This document shows positions 43,486-51,962 of a stretch of DNA of 64,000 nt, one piece after another. The position numbers and the translations under genes are program-made. The stretch is taken from the NCBI RefSeq assembly GCF_018829635.1, contig NZ_JAHKKG010000004.1, positions 715,660-779,659 of the forward strand, read 5' to 3'. Position 1 is the first letter of the stretch. Each line of letters opens with the position of its first letter. Under the pieces are notes generated by a model. It worked only from the letters and a program-made list of their open reading frames with translations, was not told the origin of the DNA and did no database searches. The stretch is from Paractinoplanes bogorensis. Its GTDB lineage: Bacteria > Actinomycetota > Actinomycetes > Mycobacteriales > Micromonosporaceae.

Positions 43486-44126
43486 CCGAGTTCGCCGCCC
43501 GGATCCGCCGCGCCACCATGGCCGAGCACCGTGAGGCCGAAACGCGCAGTTTCATCGCGCGTCTGATGGCGGGAGATGTTCCTTTCGAGGGGTACGCCGT
43601 CCTGACCGCGCAATATCTGCACATCTACCGCGAACTGGAGTCGGCCGCGGCGCGCATGCGGACGGACGAGGTGGCCGCCGGGTTCGCCGATCCGCTGCTC
43701 GACCGGGTGCCGTCGCTCGAGGCCGACGTGGCGTTTCTCGGTTCGGCCGCCGAGCCCCCGCTCGACGCCACCCGGCGGTACGTCGCCCGTCTGCGCGAGC
43801 ACTGCCACGACTCGGCCGTGCACTTCATCGCCCACCACTACGTCCGCTACCTGGGCGATCTCAGCGGGGGCCAGTTGGTCGGCCGGTCGGTGTCCGAGAC
43901 GTACGGGCTCGGTCCGGCCGGGGTCGCGTTCTACTCGTTCCTCGACATCGACGACAGCAAGGCCTACAAGCGCGCTTACCGGACGCGCCTCGACGAACTG
44001 CCCGGCTCGTTCGGCCCGGCCGAGCTCGACGATCTGGTGGCCGAGTCGCAGCTCGCCTTCAAGCTCAACGCCGCGTTGTTCGTCGAGATGGGTCTCCGAT
44101 TCGAAGGAGTCGCCCCCGCGGCATAG
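43482..44126 (+). CDS. hmuO: Heme oxygenase
   Basis: A 214-residue biliverdin-forming heme oxygenase: proximal His16 in ATMAEHREAE, the distal helix YVRYLGDLSGGQLVGR with the Gly-rich kink, and a C-terminal FKLNAALF segment. It opens heme with O2 and electrons to release iron. It is coupled by a 4-bp overlap to the DUF916 gene and thus lies in the iron-box-controlled operon: surface binding, import and degradation of heme are encoded together. Confidence 0.92.
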   Translation: MTEFAARIRRATMAEHREAETRSFIARLMAGDVPFEGYAVLTAQYLHIYRELESAAARMRTDEVAAGFADPLLDRVPSLEADVAFLGSAAEPPLDATRRYVARLREHCHDSAVHFIAHHYVRYLGDLSGGQLVGRSVSETYGLGPAGVAFYSFLDIDDSKAYKRAYRTRLDELPGSFGPAELDDLVAESQLAFKLNAALFVEMGLRFEGVAPAA

Positions 44127-44136
44127 TTTTGACCCC

Positions 44137-44865
44137 ATGGCTTTCCCGTACGGATCCACGCCCGGCTCGGACGGCCCGGCCGGCGAGACGTACGCGGTCG
44201 CCCTGGTCCGCACCGGCGACGCCGGACCGGTGGCGGCCGTGCTCCGCCGACTGCGGTTCACCGGCTGGCTCGGCGCTCCGGCCGACGGGTGGCTGCCGGT
44301 GGTGGCCACGAGCGCAACGGTCGCGTCCGGGCGGCGCGGCATCGTCGAGCTGGGCGAGGCTCTGCCCGGCACGGTGCTGGTCCTGCGCGTGCTCGCCGAT
44401 CGCCAGCTCGCCCTGGTCGCGTGGCAGGACGGGGACGAGCGGGGCCGCTACGTGAGCGATCCGTCGCGGGAACCGGGCGCCGACGAGGACGTGCTGGACG
44501 ATCCACTGGGCGTCTCCAGCGCCGAGGACTTCGCTGCGGCCGGCGGGCACCCGGAGCGGGCCGGGGAGCTGGCCGAACTGCTGAACGAACGGCTCGACCC
44601 GGACAACGTCATCGAGTCGGAGCGGCTGTCCCGGATTCTGCGCCTGCTCGAACTGCCGACGTGGCTGGTCGCGGTGTCCACGCTGCCCCGGGACGTTCCG
44701 ACCGGGCCGTCGGCTCGTTCGCTGACACGGTTCGGGGGCGGGCTGACCGGCGTACGGGGAAGGCTCTTCGATCTTGTGCTCCGGCCGGTCCGGCGGCGGC
44801 GCCCGCCTCCACCGGTGATCGCGGATCCGCCGAGCAGCTCCGGGATGGATCCCTGGCTCCTGTGA
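44137..44865 (+). CDS. Hypothetical protein after heme oxygenase
   Basis: A 242-residue soluble protein with no recognised domain. It has a compact N-terminal part (TYAVALVRTGDAGPVAAVLRRLRFTGWLG), an acidic middle and a helical segment LAELLNERLDPDNVIESERLSRILRLLELP, then a basic Pro-rich end. The start is 7 nt after TAGTTT, which overlaps the heme oxygenase stop, so it probably has its own leaderless promoter. One copy of the dispersed CGTACG motif is inside the gene (44748-44777). Confidence 0.6.
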   Translation: MAFPYGSTPGSDGPAGETYAVALVRTGDAGPVAAVLRRLRFTGWLGAPADGWLPVVATSATVASGRRGIVELGEALPGTVLVLRVLADRQLALVAWQDGDERGRYVSDPSREPGADEDVLDDPLGVSSAEDFAAAGGHPERAGELAELLNERLDPDNVIESERLSRILRLLELPTWLVAVSTLPRDVPTGPSARSLTRFGGGLTGVRGRLFDLVLRPVRRRRPPPPVIADPPSSSGMDPWLL

Positions 44866-44915
44866 GGCGAGGCCCCCTGGCTGAGTTGGCGTCTTCTGCG
44901 CGCGGCGGGCCTGGC

Positions 44916-45022
44916 TCGCTGCGCTAGCGGGCTGCGCTAGCGGGCTGCGTGGGCGGGCTGCGTGGGCGGGCTGCGTGGGCGGGCTGCGTGGGCGGGCTGC
45001 GTGGGCGGGCTGCGTGGGCGGG
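44916..45022 (+). repeat. 13-bp tandem array, about eight units
   Basis: Six identical GGGCTGCGTGGGC units (44942-45019) preceded by two variants with CTAGC. It starts about 50 bp after the preceding stop. The perfect identity of six copies indicates recent expansion. Confidence 0.95.
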
Positions 45023-45084
45023 CTATCAGCCCAGCCTCCTAGGATGCTGTAGACGGTGTGGGGTGCGGCGGCGATCATGGGGGC

Positions 45085-46110
45085 GTGGAGACCCCGTATC
45101 TGGCAGTCGACGTCGACGTTATGGACCGGAACCTGCGCGCGATGGCGAGCGCGGCCCAGGAGCGCGGGCTGGCCCTTCGGCCGCACGCCAAGACGCACAA
45201 GTGTCTCGAGATCGCGCGCCGGCAGATCGAGCTCGGGGCGGCCGGCCTCACCGTGGCCACGGTCAGCGAGGCCGAGGTGTTCGCCGACGGCGGGTTTGAC
45301 GACCTGTTCATCGCCTATCCGATCTGGCCGTCGCCGGGGCGGGCCGAACGTCTCCGCCGGCTGGCCGGGCAGGTCGCGCTGCGGGTCGGGATCGACTCCG
45401 TCGAGAGCGCCGAAGCCCTGGCCACGGCCGTCGGCCCGCTCGACGTGCTGGTCGAGGTGGACAGCGGCCATCACCGCAGCGGGGTGCGTCCGGCCGACGC
45501 CGCGGCTCTCATCGAGGCGGCGAGCAAGGCCGGTCATTCCGTACGGGGGATCTTCACGTTCCCCGGCCACAGCTATGCCCCGGGCGCACCGGAGCAGGCT
45601 GCGCTCGACGAGGCCCGGGCCATGGTCGACGCCGGACCGCACGCCGAGGTGCGCAGCGGCGGGTCGACGCCGACGGCCCGGCTGGCCGGCACCGGTCCGG
45701 TGAACGAGATCCGGCCCGGCGTCTACGTGTTGAACGACGCCCAGCAGATCGAACTCGGCACCTGCGACTGGGCCGACGTCGCGCTGACCGTGCATGCGAC
45801 GGTCGTCAGCCGTAGCGGGAATCGCGCGATCGTGGACGCCGGCAGCAAGGTGCTGGGCGCCGACCGGCTGGCCTGGGCGACCGGGTTCGGGCGTCTGCCG
45901 GAGTTCCCCGGAGCGCGCATCGTCGCTCAGTCCGAACACCACGCCACGATCGAGTTCGGCGACGAGGCGCCGCCCGCCCGCGGCGACATCCTGCGCGTAG
46001 CGCCCAACCATGTGTGCAACACGGTCAACCTGGCCGACGACCTGATCGTTTTCTCCGGAGGAGAGCCGGTCGACCGCTGGCGAGTCGCCGCGCGCGGAGC
46101 GAACACCTGA
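45085..46110 (+). CDS. DSD1-type PLP enzyme (D-threonine aldolase / D-serine dehydratase-like fold III)
   Basis: A 341-residue fold-type III PLP protein: N-terminus ETPYLAVDVDVMDRN, PLP-binding Lys in RPHAKTHK (about residue 37), and the metal-binding ending NHVCNTVNLAD with His and Cys. That H-x2-C arrangement is typical of the zinc-dependent D-serine dehydratase and metal-dependent D-threonine aldolase group. GTG at 45085 fits because the alignable protein begins there and GATCAT lies upstream; GTG at 45058 would add nine residues. Substrate not decidable from sequence. Confidence 0.85.
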   Translation: METPYLAVDVDVMDRNLRAMASAAQERGLALRPHAKTHKCLEIARRQIELGAAGLTVATVSEAEVFADGGFDDLFIAYPIWPSPGRAERLRRLAGQVALRVGIDSVESAEALATAVGPLDVLVEVDSGHHRSGVRPADAAALIEAASKAGHSVRGIFTFPGHSYAPGAPEQAALDEARAMVDAGPHAEVRSGGSTPTARLAGTGPVNEIRPGVYVLNDAQQIELGTCDWADVALTVHATVVSRSGNRAIVDAGSKVLGADRLAWATGFGRLPEFPGARIVAQSEHHATIEFGDEAPPARGDILRVAPNHVCNTVNLADDLIVFSGGEPVDRWRVAARGANT

Positions 46111-46245
46111 TCGCACGCCGCGGACATCAAAGCGCGCGGAGCGAGCATCCTGGGGTTGCGCGCCACGGACAACAAAGCACGCGAAAGCGGAGTGTGCGCT
46201 GCGGACATCAAAGTGCACGCCGCGAACACCTGAGTGCACGTCGCG
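46111..46245 (+). repeat. Degenerate 20-30-bp repeats after the PLP-enzyme gene
   Basis: Diverged copies of a word near GCACGCCGCGGACATCAAAG recur three to four times directly after the stop codon; the gene's last codons (GCGAACACC) are similar to a later copy. No gene fits the 180-bp gap. Confidence 0.65.
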
Positions 46246-46290
46246 GGCGGTGGCGGCAACAGCTGTGCGTGTGCGCAGTAACGTGACCGG

Positions 46291-47013
46291 GTGACATCGC
46301 CGTACCGTTCCGAGATCCGCCTCCGCCTCGACGACCCCGAGGCGCAGCGTGACGTCATCGCGCTCGGTTACCGCCGCGAGGGCATCGCGCGTGGCGCCGG
46401 CCCCCACCGGGAAGACCTGGTCGTCTGGGCGCGGCTCGAGGACGACCCGGAGGGCCCCGCCCCGCGGATGCTGCCCGATCTGCCCGGCGGCGAGCTCACC
46501 GACGGTGTGATCCGGGTGCGGCCGCTGCAGCGCGACGACCTGGACGGCTGGCACGAGCTGCGCAGTCTGCCCGAGGTGATCGCGACGTCGGTGCCGCCGG
46601 TCGCGCCGCCGCGGGAGGAGATCGAGCGCCATTTCGCGTACGCGGAAAGCCGTTGGTTGGCCGGTGAAATGGCCGCGATGAGCATTCTGGATGCGCGCAG
46701 CGGACGTTTCGCCGGGCAGATAGCGCTCTACTATTTTCAGCCGCACCACCGGGAGGGCATGCTCGGTTACGGCGTGCTGCCGGCGTTCCGGGGGCGTGGT
46801 TATGCGCGGCGGGCCGTGCAGCTGGTGACGAAGTGGGCGTTCAACGAGGCCCGGCTGCAGCGGGTGGTGGCGGGCACCGCGGTCGACAACCTGGCCTCGC
46901 AGAAGACGTTGCAGGCGGCCGGGTTCGAGGTCGAGGGCAAGCAGCTCGGCATCCTGCCCGGCCCGAACGGCGGTCGCGTCGACGCGGTGCTTTATGTCAG
47001 ACGCCGCCTATAG
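46291..47013 (+). CDS. GNAT-family N-acetyltransferase
   Basis: A 240-residue protein with an N-terminal extension of about 65 residues and a RimJ/RimL-type GNAT domain: IRVRPLQRDDLDGWHEL, the acetyl-CoA loop LPAFRGRGYARRAVQLVTKWAF, and NLASQKTLQAAGFEVEG. Substrate unknown. It starts at GTG, 6 nt after TAACGT, and is probably leaderless. Confidence 0.85.
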   Translation: MTSPYRSEIRLRLDDPEAQRDVIALGYRREGIARGAGPHREDLVVWARLEDDPEGPAPRMLPDLPGGELTDGVIRVRPLQRDDLDGWHELRSLPEVIATSVPPVAPPREEIERHFAYAESRWLAGEMAAMSILDARSGRFAGQIALYYFQPHHREGMLGYGVLPAFRGRGYARRAVQLVTKWAFNEARLQRVVAGTAVDNLASQKTLQAAGFEVEGKQLGILPGPNGGRVDAVLYVRRRL

Positions 47014-47022
47014 GTTGGTCGC

Positions 47023-48276
47023 ATGATTGCTCACCCGGGGGTCCGGTTCACCGATCACACCGTCACCGTGCCGCTCGACCATCGTGATCCGGGCGGCGAG
47101 ACGATCGAGGTGTTCGCCCGTGAGGTGGTGGCCGCCGACCGGGTGGGTGACGACCTGCCGTGGCTGGTGTTCTTCCAGGGCGGGCCGGGTGGCAAGTCGC
47201 CGCGGCCGCTCGGTGGCGGGGGCTGGATCGGGCACGCCACCCGCACGCACCGGGTGCTGCTGCTCGATCAGCGGGGCACCGGGCGCAGCACGCTTCTCGA
47301 CGCGGGCGGCCGCCCGGCCAAGGAGCTGGCCGACTATCTGCGGCTGTTCCGGGCCGACAGCATCGTGGCCGACGCCGAGATCCTGCGCGAGCGGGTCGCG
47401 GGCGGCGCGCGGTGGGACACGCTGGGCCAGAGCTACGGCGGTTTCGTCACCCTCACCTACCTGTCGACGGCGCCGCAGGGCCTGCGCACCTGCTATGTCA
47501 CCGGTGGCCTGCCCGGTCTGACCGCCACGGCGGAGGAGGTTTACGCCCGCACCTACCCGAGGGTGGCCGCCAAGAACGCCGAGTACTACCGCGACTTCCC
47601 GGCCGATGTCGCCGCCGTGCGCCGCATCGCCGACCATCTCGCGTCCACCGATGTCCGGCTGCCCGACGGCGACCGGCTCACGCCCGAGCGTTTCCGGTTC
47701 CTGGGCAACGCCTTCGGCATGAGCGACGGCTACGCCCAGCTGCACTGGCTGCTCGACGAGGCGTGGCACGGCGACCGCCTGTCGGCGACCTTCCGGTACG
47801 AGGTGATGGCCGCGACCGGGTTCGTCGACAAGCCGTTGTTCGCGCTGCAGGAGTACTGCTATGCCCGCCCGGGCAGCGGCCCGACCGCGTGGGCCGCCGC
47901 CCGGGCGCTCGAGTCCCGTCCGGAGTTCGCCGCCGGCGCCGATCCGCTGCTGTTCACCGGCGAGATGATGTATCCCTGGATGTTCGAGCAGATCGCCGCC
48001 CTGCGCCCGTACGCGGGGGCCGCCGACCTGCTGGCCGAGGCCGACGACTGGCCGGCCCTCTACGACCTCGATCGCCTGGCCGCCAACGAGGTTCCGGTGC
48101 TGGCGGCCGTCTACGCCGACGACATGTATGTCGACCTGGGCCTGTCGCTCGAGACCGCGGGCGCCGTCGGCAACGTCCGCACCTGGGTCACGAACGAATA
48201 CGAGCACAACGGGCTGCGCGCCGCGGGCGATGTCGTGCTGGGCCACTTGATGGAGATGGCGTCAGGTCTGCGCTGA
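47023..48276 (+). CDS. Alpha/beta hydrolase, S33 prolyl aminopeptidase-like
   Basis: A 417-residue hydrolase: FFQGGPGGKSPR (oxyanion loop), LLLDQRGTGRST and the nucleophile elbow GQSYGG, all typical of proline iminopeptidases; the catalytic Asp and His lie near VYADDMYVD and NEYEHNGL. It would release N-terminal proline from peptides. Its start follows the acetyltransferase stop by 9 bp and its 3' end overlaps the convergent wHTH gene by 15 bp. Confidence 0.85.
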   Translation: MIAHPGVRFTDHTVTVPLDHRDPGGETIEVFAREVVAADRVGDDLPWLVFFQGGPGGKSPRPLGGGGWIGHATRTHRVLLLDQRGTGRSTLLDAGGRPAKELADYLRLFRADSIVADAEILRERVAGGARWDTLGQSYGGFVTLTYLSTAPQGLRTCYVTGGLPGLTATAEEVYARTYPRVAAKNAEYYRDFPADVAAVRRIADHLASTDVRLPDGDRLTPERFRFLGNAFGMSDGYAQLHWLLDEAWHGDRLSATFRYEVMAATGFVDKPLFALQEYCYARPGSGPTAWAAARALESRPEFAAGADPLLFTGEMMYPWMFEQIAALRPYAGAADLLAEADDWPALYDLDRLAANEVPVLAAVYADDMYVDLGLSLETAGAVGNVRTWVTNEYEHNGLRAAGDVVLGHLMEMASGLR

Positions 48277-48585
48277 CTCCGGTAGAACGGCGAGGCCGGC
48301 GCGGGCCACGATCTGCTGCAATGCGGCGACGTGGCCTGCGAAAGCCTGCTGGCCGTGCGGGGTGAGCCGCACCGACGTCCGGGGGCGTTTCCCGATGAAC
48401 GACTTGCGGATGTCCACGTAGCCCGCCTCTTCGAGCGTGGTGAGCTGCTTGGACAGCGCCGAGTCGGTGAGCCCGACCTGGTCGCGCAGGAACTTGAACT
48501 CGGCCCAGTCGGTGGCGGTCAGCAGGCTCACGATCGACAGCCGGGTGGGTGCGTGGATCAGTTCGTCGAAGCGGGGCTGGGTCAC
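48262..48585 (-). CDS. Winged-helix transcriptional regulator
   Basis: A 107-residue ArsR/MarR-like winged helix: RFDELIHAPTRLSIVSLLTATDWAEFKFLRDQVGLTDSALSKQLTTLEEAGYVDIRKSFIGKRPRTSVRLTPHG. It starts at GTG overlapping the stop of the membrane-protein gene (GTGA), so the two form one operon. The double palindrome before that operon (49073-49119) is its likely operator, giving autoregulation. Confidence 0.85.
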   Translation of the reverse strand: MTQPRFDELIHAPTRLSIVSLLTATDWAEFKFLRDQVGLTDSALSKQLTTLEEAGYVDIRKSFIGKRPRTSVRLTPHGQQAFAGHVAALQQIVARAGLAVLPESAQT

Positions 48586-49052
48586 CGGGTGCCCGCCAGC
48601 GGGCGCGAGAGCATGACCCGGCGCAGGTAGGCCATGAGCGCGGGCCCGCCGAACGCGAGTCCGGCCGCGACCGGCACGCAGGCGATGGTGGCCGGTGCGG
48701 GCACGCCGAGCGCCTCCAGGGTGAAGCCGAGCCCGACACCGACGGCGACCAGCACAAGCGTGAAGACGGCGATCGCGGCCGCCCCGTGCGCGCCGATCAG
48801 CGTGGTGCGCACCTGGGCCCGGGAGCGGCGGACCATCGCCACGATCGTGGTGGCCAGACCGGCCGCGTACAGGATGCTGCCGGTCGCGACGACCCACGGG
48901 ACCGCGGTCTCGACGGCGGCCACGAACAGCAGCATGAGCACCGCGACCGATGGCCAGAACCAGCCGGGTACGAGGTTGGCGTCGATCACCTGGGCCCGGC
49001 GGGCGCGGACCTCGGCCAGGGCCAGTTCGGCGTCGATCGGTGGTACGTCCAT
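48582..49052 (-). CDS. Four-helix membrane protein co-transcribed with a wHTH regulator
   Basis: A 156-residue protein with a soluble helical N-terminus (DVPPIDAELALAEVRARRAQVIDANLVPGWFW) and about four transmembrane helices. Pairs of such membrane proteins with small winged-helix regulators are common in actinobacteria, function unknown. GAGGGGGA precedes the ATG. Confidence 0.75.
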   Translation of the reverse strand: MDVPPIDAELALAEVRARRAQVIDANLVPGWFWPSVAVLMLLFVAAVETAVPWVVATGSILYAAGLATTIVAMVRRSRAQVRTTLIGAHGAAAIAVFTLVLVAVGVGLGFTLEALGVPAPATIACVPVAAGLAFGGPALMAYLRRVMLSRPLAGTR

Positions 49053-49072
49053 GACTTCCCCCTCGAGACAGT

Positions 49073-49119
49073 ACTTGCCTGCCAGGAAAGTATGCAGCGA
49101 GCTTTCCTGGCAGGCAAGT
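49073..49119. promoter_or_regulatory. Double operator forming a perfect 18-bp inverted repeat
   Basis: ACTTGCCTGCCAGGAAAG and its exact reverse complement flank an 11-bp spacer. Each arm is itself a near-palindrome of the type ACTTnCCTGnCAGGnAAGT, so this is most simply two copies of one binding site 28 bp apart, 21 bp before the membrane-protein start. It could also act as a hairpin after the deformylase gene, whose stop is 5 bp away. Confidence 0.75.
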
Positions 49120-49124
49120 AGTTT

Positions 49125-49658
49125 CTAGTGGGGACTCGCCTTGAGCGTCGCGCCGGCCCACGCCGCCTCGCGCAGGGTGGCCAGGATGCGTTCCTGGCCC
49201 GCCTGGTCCTGCCGGTCGATGAACAGCACGCCGTCGAGGTGGTCGGTCTCGTGCTGGATGCACCGCGCGAGCAGCCCGGCCCCGACCACCTGCACCGGGT
49301 CGCCGTGCTTGGTCAGGCCGCGGGCCACGACGTTCATCCGCCGCCGGGTGTCCAGGTAGATGCCGGGGATGGACAGGCAGCCCTCGGGGCCGTACTGGTC
49401 CTCCTCGTCGGGGAACTCGAGTCCCGGGTTGATCAGGTGGTCGAGGCGGGCGTCGTTGCCGGGCAGGTCGGGGTTGATGGCGAAGAGCCGCAGGCCGACC
49501 CCGATCTGTGGCGCGGCCAGCCCGGCGCCGCGCGAGTCGGCCAGGGTCTGGGTGAGGTCGTCGACCAGCTTGTGCAGCTCGGCGTCGAAAACAGTCACCG
49601 GTTCGGCGACCTGGCGCAGCACCGGGTCGCCGACTTTCCGGATGTCCAGCACAGTCAT
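49125..49658 (-). CDS. def: Peptide deformylase
   Basis: A 177-residue Fe/Zn enzyme removing the formyl group from nascent proteins. All three motifs are present: GAGLAAPQIG (residues 44-53), EGCLS (metal ligand Cys94) and QHETDHLDG (His136, catalytic Glu137, His140). Nearby genes are unrelated, so this may be a second deformylase copy in the genome. Confidence 0.93.
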   Translation of the reverse strand: MTVLDIRKVGDPVLRQVAEPVTVFDAELHKLVDDLTQTLADSRGAGLAAPQIGVGLRLFAINPDLPGNDARLDHLINPGLEFPDEEDQYGPEGCLSIPGIYLDTRRRMNVVARGLTKHGDPVQVVGAGLLARCIQHETDHLDGVLFIDRQDQAGQERILATLREAAWAGATLKASPH

Positions 49659-50070
49659 GCCTTCAGACGGTACTCAGTCCAGCCAGTGAGATCCGGCTTC
49701 GCGGACGGCTGGTTTCCGATGGAATGGCGCCCGCCGCCGTCGAACAGGATCACAGGTACACGTATGCAGCCCAGTAGGACGCACGGTTGGCCGCACCGAT
49801 CCGGCCGCCGGGTGATCGCCGGTGGCCGGTGCCCGGTCACCTTGCGGCGCCGCCACGACACCCGGCTGGCCGCCCGCCGTTCCCCGCGCTGCCGCGACGC
49901 CGCTCGCCTGCTGTTCCCGCGCTAGAGGACGCCACCTGGCCCGGCAGTGGGACGCCGACCCGGGTGGCGACCGTCTTCCGGGTCGAGGGCGGCCTGATCA
50001 GCGCCGCGCTGCGACAGCACGGCCCGCGACTTCCAGCTGGCCATGACCGAGCTGATGGACCGCTCGTACG
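49659..50070. other. Gene-free stretch with a possible degraded SnoaL-like fragment
   Basis: About 410 bp between the deformylase start and the phosphotransferase stop. No intact gene is convincing. Around 49960-50090 on the plus strand one frame reads VATVFRVEGGLISAALRQH and another continues DFQLAMTELMDRSYVTP to a stop, which could be the remains of a SnoaL/NTF2-like coding sequence broken by a frameshift. Evidence is weak. Confidence 0.25.
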
Positions 50071-50802
50071 TCACACCCCGATAGCCGTCGCCGCCTTCTC
50101 GTAACGCCCGGCCCACTCCGGTCCGGTGTCCGTGGCCATCCGGAAGAGCAGGGCGCGCGCCACCGCGGGCACACTCACCCCGACCTCGGCGAGCAGCCAC
50201 GGCCCGGCCTCGTGCCAGCTGAGGGCATCGGCGATGACAACCCCTTCCGCGTACGCCGTGGGGCGCCAATAGGGCGACACATCGATGATCGCCGGGGACA
50301 GGCCTTCGGCCACCAGCACGTTCCGAGTCAGGTCACAGTGGACGAACTGCGGCGGGCCCAGCGGTTCGAGCACCCGGCCGAGCCGCGCGGCGATCGGCGC
50401 GAACTCGGGCAGCCATCGCGGCGGCACCTCGCTCCACGCGATGCGGTCGGCGACCGCCCACCGACCGTCCCCGGCGGGCGGCGGCGCCAGTTGGGCCGTG
50501 GCCCGGTGGAACGCCCGGCCGGCCTCGATGACGGTGCGCCAGGTCGACGCCGCCGCCGGGTCCGGTTCCGCACCCGGCACCCAGCGTGTCGCCGACCATC
50601 CGTCGACGGTCCAGGCGCCGTCACCGGCCGGGTGTGGTCGCGCCAGCCGGAACCCGTCCTCGACCACGTCGAGCGGCGGCCCTCCGGGTTCCGGCTTGAG
50701 CACCAGGTCGCCGGCCCGCCACGAGGTGCCCTGCCCGCCGGCCAGCGGCCGCACCGGTCCGGTCGCGCCGAACGCCTGCAGAACCGCCACCGGAGGAGTC
50801 AC
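50071..50802 (-). CDS. Aminoglycoside phosphotransferase-like protein (TIGR02569 type)
   Basis: A 243-residue kinase-fold protein: GGQGTSWRAGDLVLKPE (glycine loop and Lys), the catalytic-loop equivalent FVHCDLTRNVLV and the metal-binding AIIDVSPYW. This short actinobacterial group is annotated as TIGR02569; substrates are unknown and antibiotic resistance should not be assumed. GTG at 50802 lies shortly after GATCAT, as for two other genes nearby (45085, 51963). Confidence 0.75.
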   Translation of the reverse strand: MTPPVAVLQAFGATGPVRPLAGGQGTSWRAGDLVLKPEPGGPPLDVVEDGFRLARPHPAGDGAWTVDGWSATRWVPGAEPDPAAASTWRTVIEAGRAFHRATAQLAPPPAGDGRWAVADRIAWSEVPPRWLPEFAPIAARLGRVLEPLGPPQFVHCDLTRNVLVAEGLSPAIIDVSPYWRPTAYAEGVVIADALSWHEAGPWLLAEVGVSVPAVARALLFRMATDTGPEWAGRYEKAATAIGV

Positions 50803-50863
50803 CCGCCGATGATCGCAGCCGAATCGGGCGGTACGCCTCCGCATTTCGCGGCATGATCCGGAG

Positions 50864-51916
50864 GTGATGCGCCTCCTTCTCGACGAGCCGCGGGTCTTCG
50901 TCACCTACGGCTCGGCCTCGCTGATCAGTACCGAGGGCTACGAGGGAGAGGGCGTCGGCGAACCGTGGGCGGACGAGAGCAACGGCCTGTGCGGCGCCGG
51001 CGTGCCCGGTGTGCTGGCCCTGCAGACCAGCGCGCACACCGACTGGCTCCCGTTCCGGATCGAGCTGCACGACACCGAGCCCGCGGCCGGCGACGGCTGG
51101 GAGGAGATCGTCGAGGTGTCGTTCACGGCGCTCTCCGACTCGGCGATGCTGGCCGGTCTTGACGGCGACGGGTACGAGTTCGCGCTGCCCCGCGGCGACT
51201 ACCGGGTCCGGTACTGCCTGACCGGCATGGAGGAGGACATCGCCGGACCGCATCTGCTGCAGTTCTGGCCCGCGGCCCCGGCGCCGGGCCGGATCGTCAG
51301 GCAGACCGGCGAACAGGCCGCCTACTGGCACCGCGCCCGGCGCACCCTGACCCCGGCCGAGGAGCAGGACGACCGCGACGCCGAGCAGGCCCACCGCGAC
51401 CGGATGGCCCGCGAGCGCTGGGGTGACCGGCTCCCCAACGACCGGCTGCGCGCGACGCTGACCGCCGGGCTCTATCTGGACGCGATCTCCCAGCTCGACC
51501 CCGATCTCGAGTTCGCGCTGTCCGAGGCGGACGACGCCACCCACCGCCGGGTCGCGGCGTGGGCGGCCCTGCGCTCACTGGCGCAAGCGGGGCTCGTCGA
51601 CCTGCCCGAGATCGCCCCCGCGGTCGCCGCGCTGCGCCGGGGCGAGCCGGCCCCACCGCCGTTCGACGACAGCGGTTTCGTGTGGGCCGCGCTCGAGCGA
51701 GCCGACGTGCCGCGAACCAGCGTGCCCGTCCCGCCCGACGGCTCGTACGAGCAATCGCCGCAGGACTGGGGGATCACCGTGCTCTTCCACTCGGCCGAGA
51801 GCGATTCGCTGGTCGCCGTGCTCGAGGTGCTGGTCTGTCTCGCGTACGTGTCGGGCCGCGACGGTTATCGGGACGCGCTGGCCGAGGTGCGCCGGGTATT
51901 CCCGGCGCTGGAGTGA
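50864..51916 (+). CDS. Hypothetical protein with acidic N-terminal domain
   Basis: A 350-residue soluble protein, unrecognised. The first ~150 residues look like an all-beta domain (VFVTYGSASLI, PFRIELHDTEP, YEFALPRGDYRVRYCLTGMEED); the rest is helical with an Arg/Glu-rich stretch (EEQDDRDAEQAHRDRMARERWGDRL). GTG at 50864 or the adjacent ATG (50867) starts it. It is divergent from the phosphotransferase with 61 bp between starts. Confidence 0.65.
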   Translation: MMRLLLDEPRVFVTYGSASLISTEGYEGEGVGEPWADESNGLCGAGVPGVLALQTSAHTDWLPFRIELHDTEPAAGDGWEEIVEVSFTALSDSAMLAGLDGDGYEFALPRGDYRVRYCLTGMEEDIAGPHLLQFWPAAPAPGRIVRQTGEQAAYWHRARRTLTPAEEQDDRDAEQAHRDRMARERWGDRLPNDRLRATLTAGLYLDAISQLDPDLEFALSEADDATHRRVAAWAALRSLAQAGLVDLPEIAPAVAALRRGEPAPPPFDDSGFVWAALERADVPRTSVPVPPDGSYEQSPQDWGITVLFHSAESDSLVAVLEVLVCLAYVSGRDGYRDALAEVRRVFPALE

Positions 51917-51962
51917 CAAGTCCGGGTGTGCGCGGACGGCCGATGGGTCGATCATTGTGGGC

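Noticed and set aside
49787..50104. 105-codon plus-strand open frame after the deformylase
   Set aside because: Pro/Arg-rich translation with no start context; at best it overlaps a decayed gene fragment.
50071..50802. Calling the phosphotransferase-like gene an antibiotic-resistance gene
   Set aside because: Only the general kinase fold is visible; the TIGR02569-type group has no shown resistance function.
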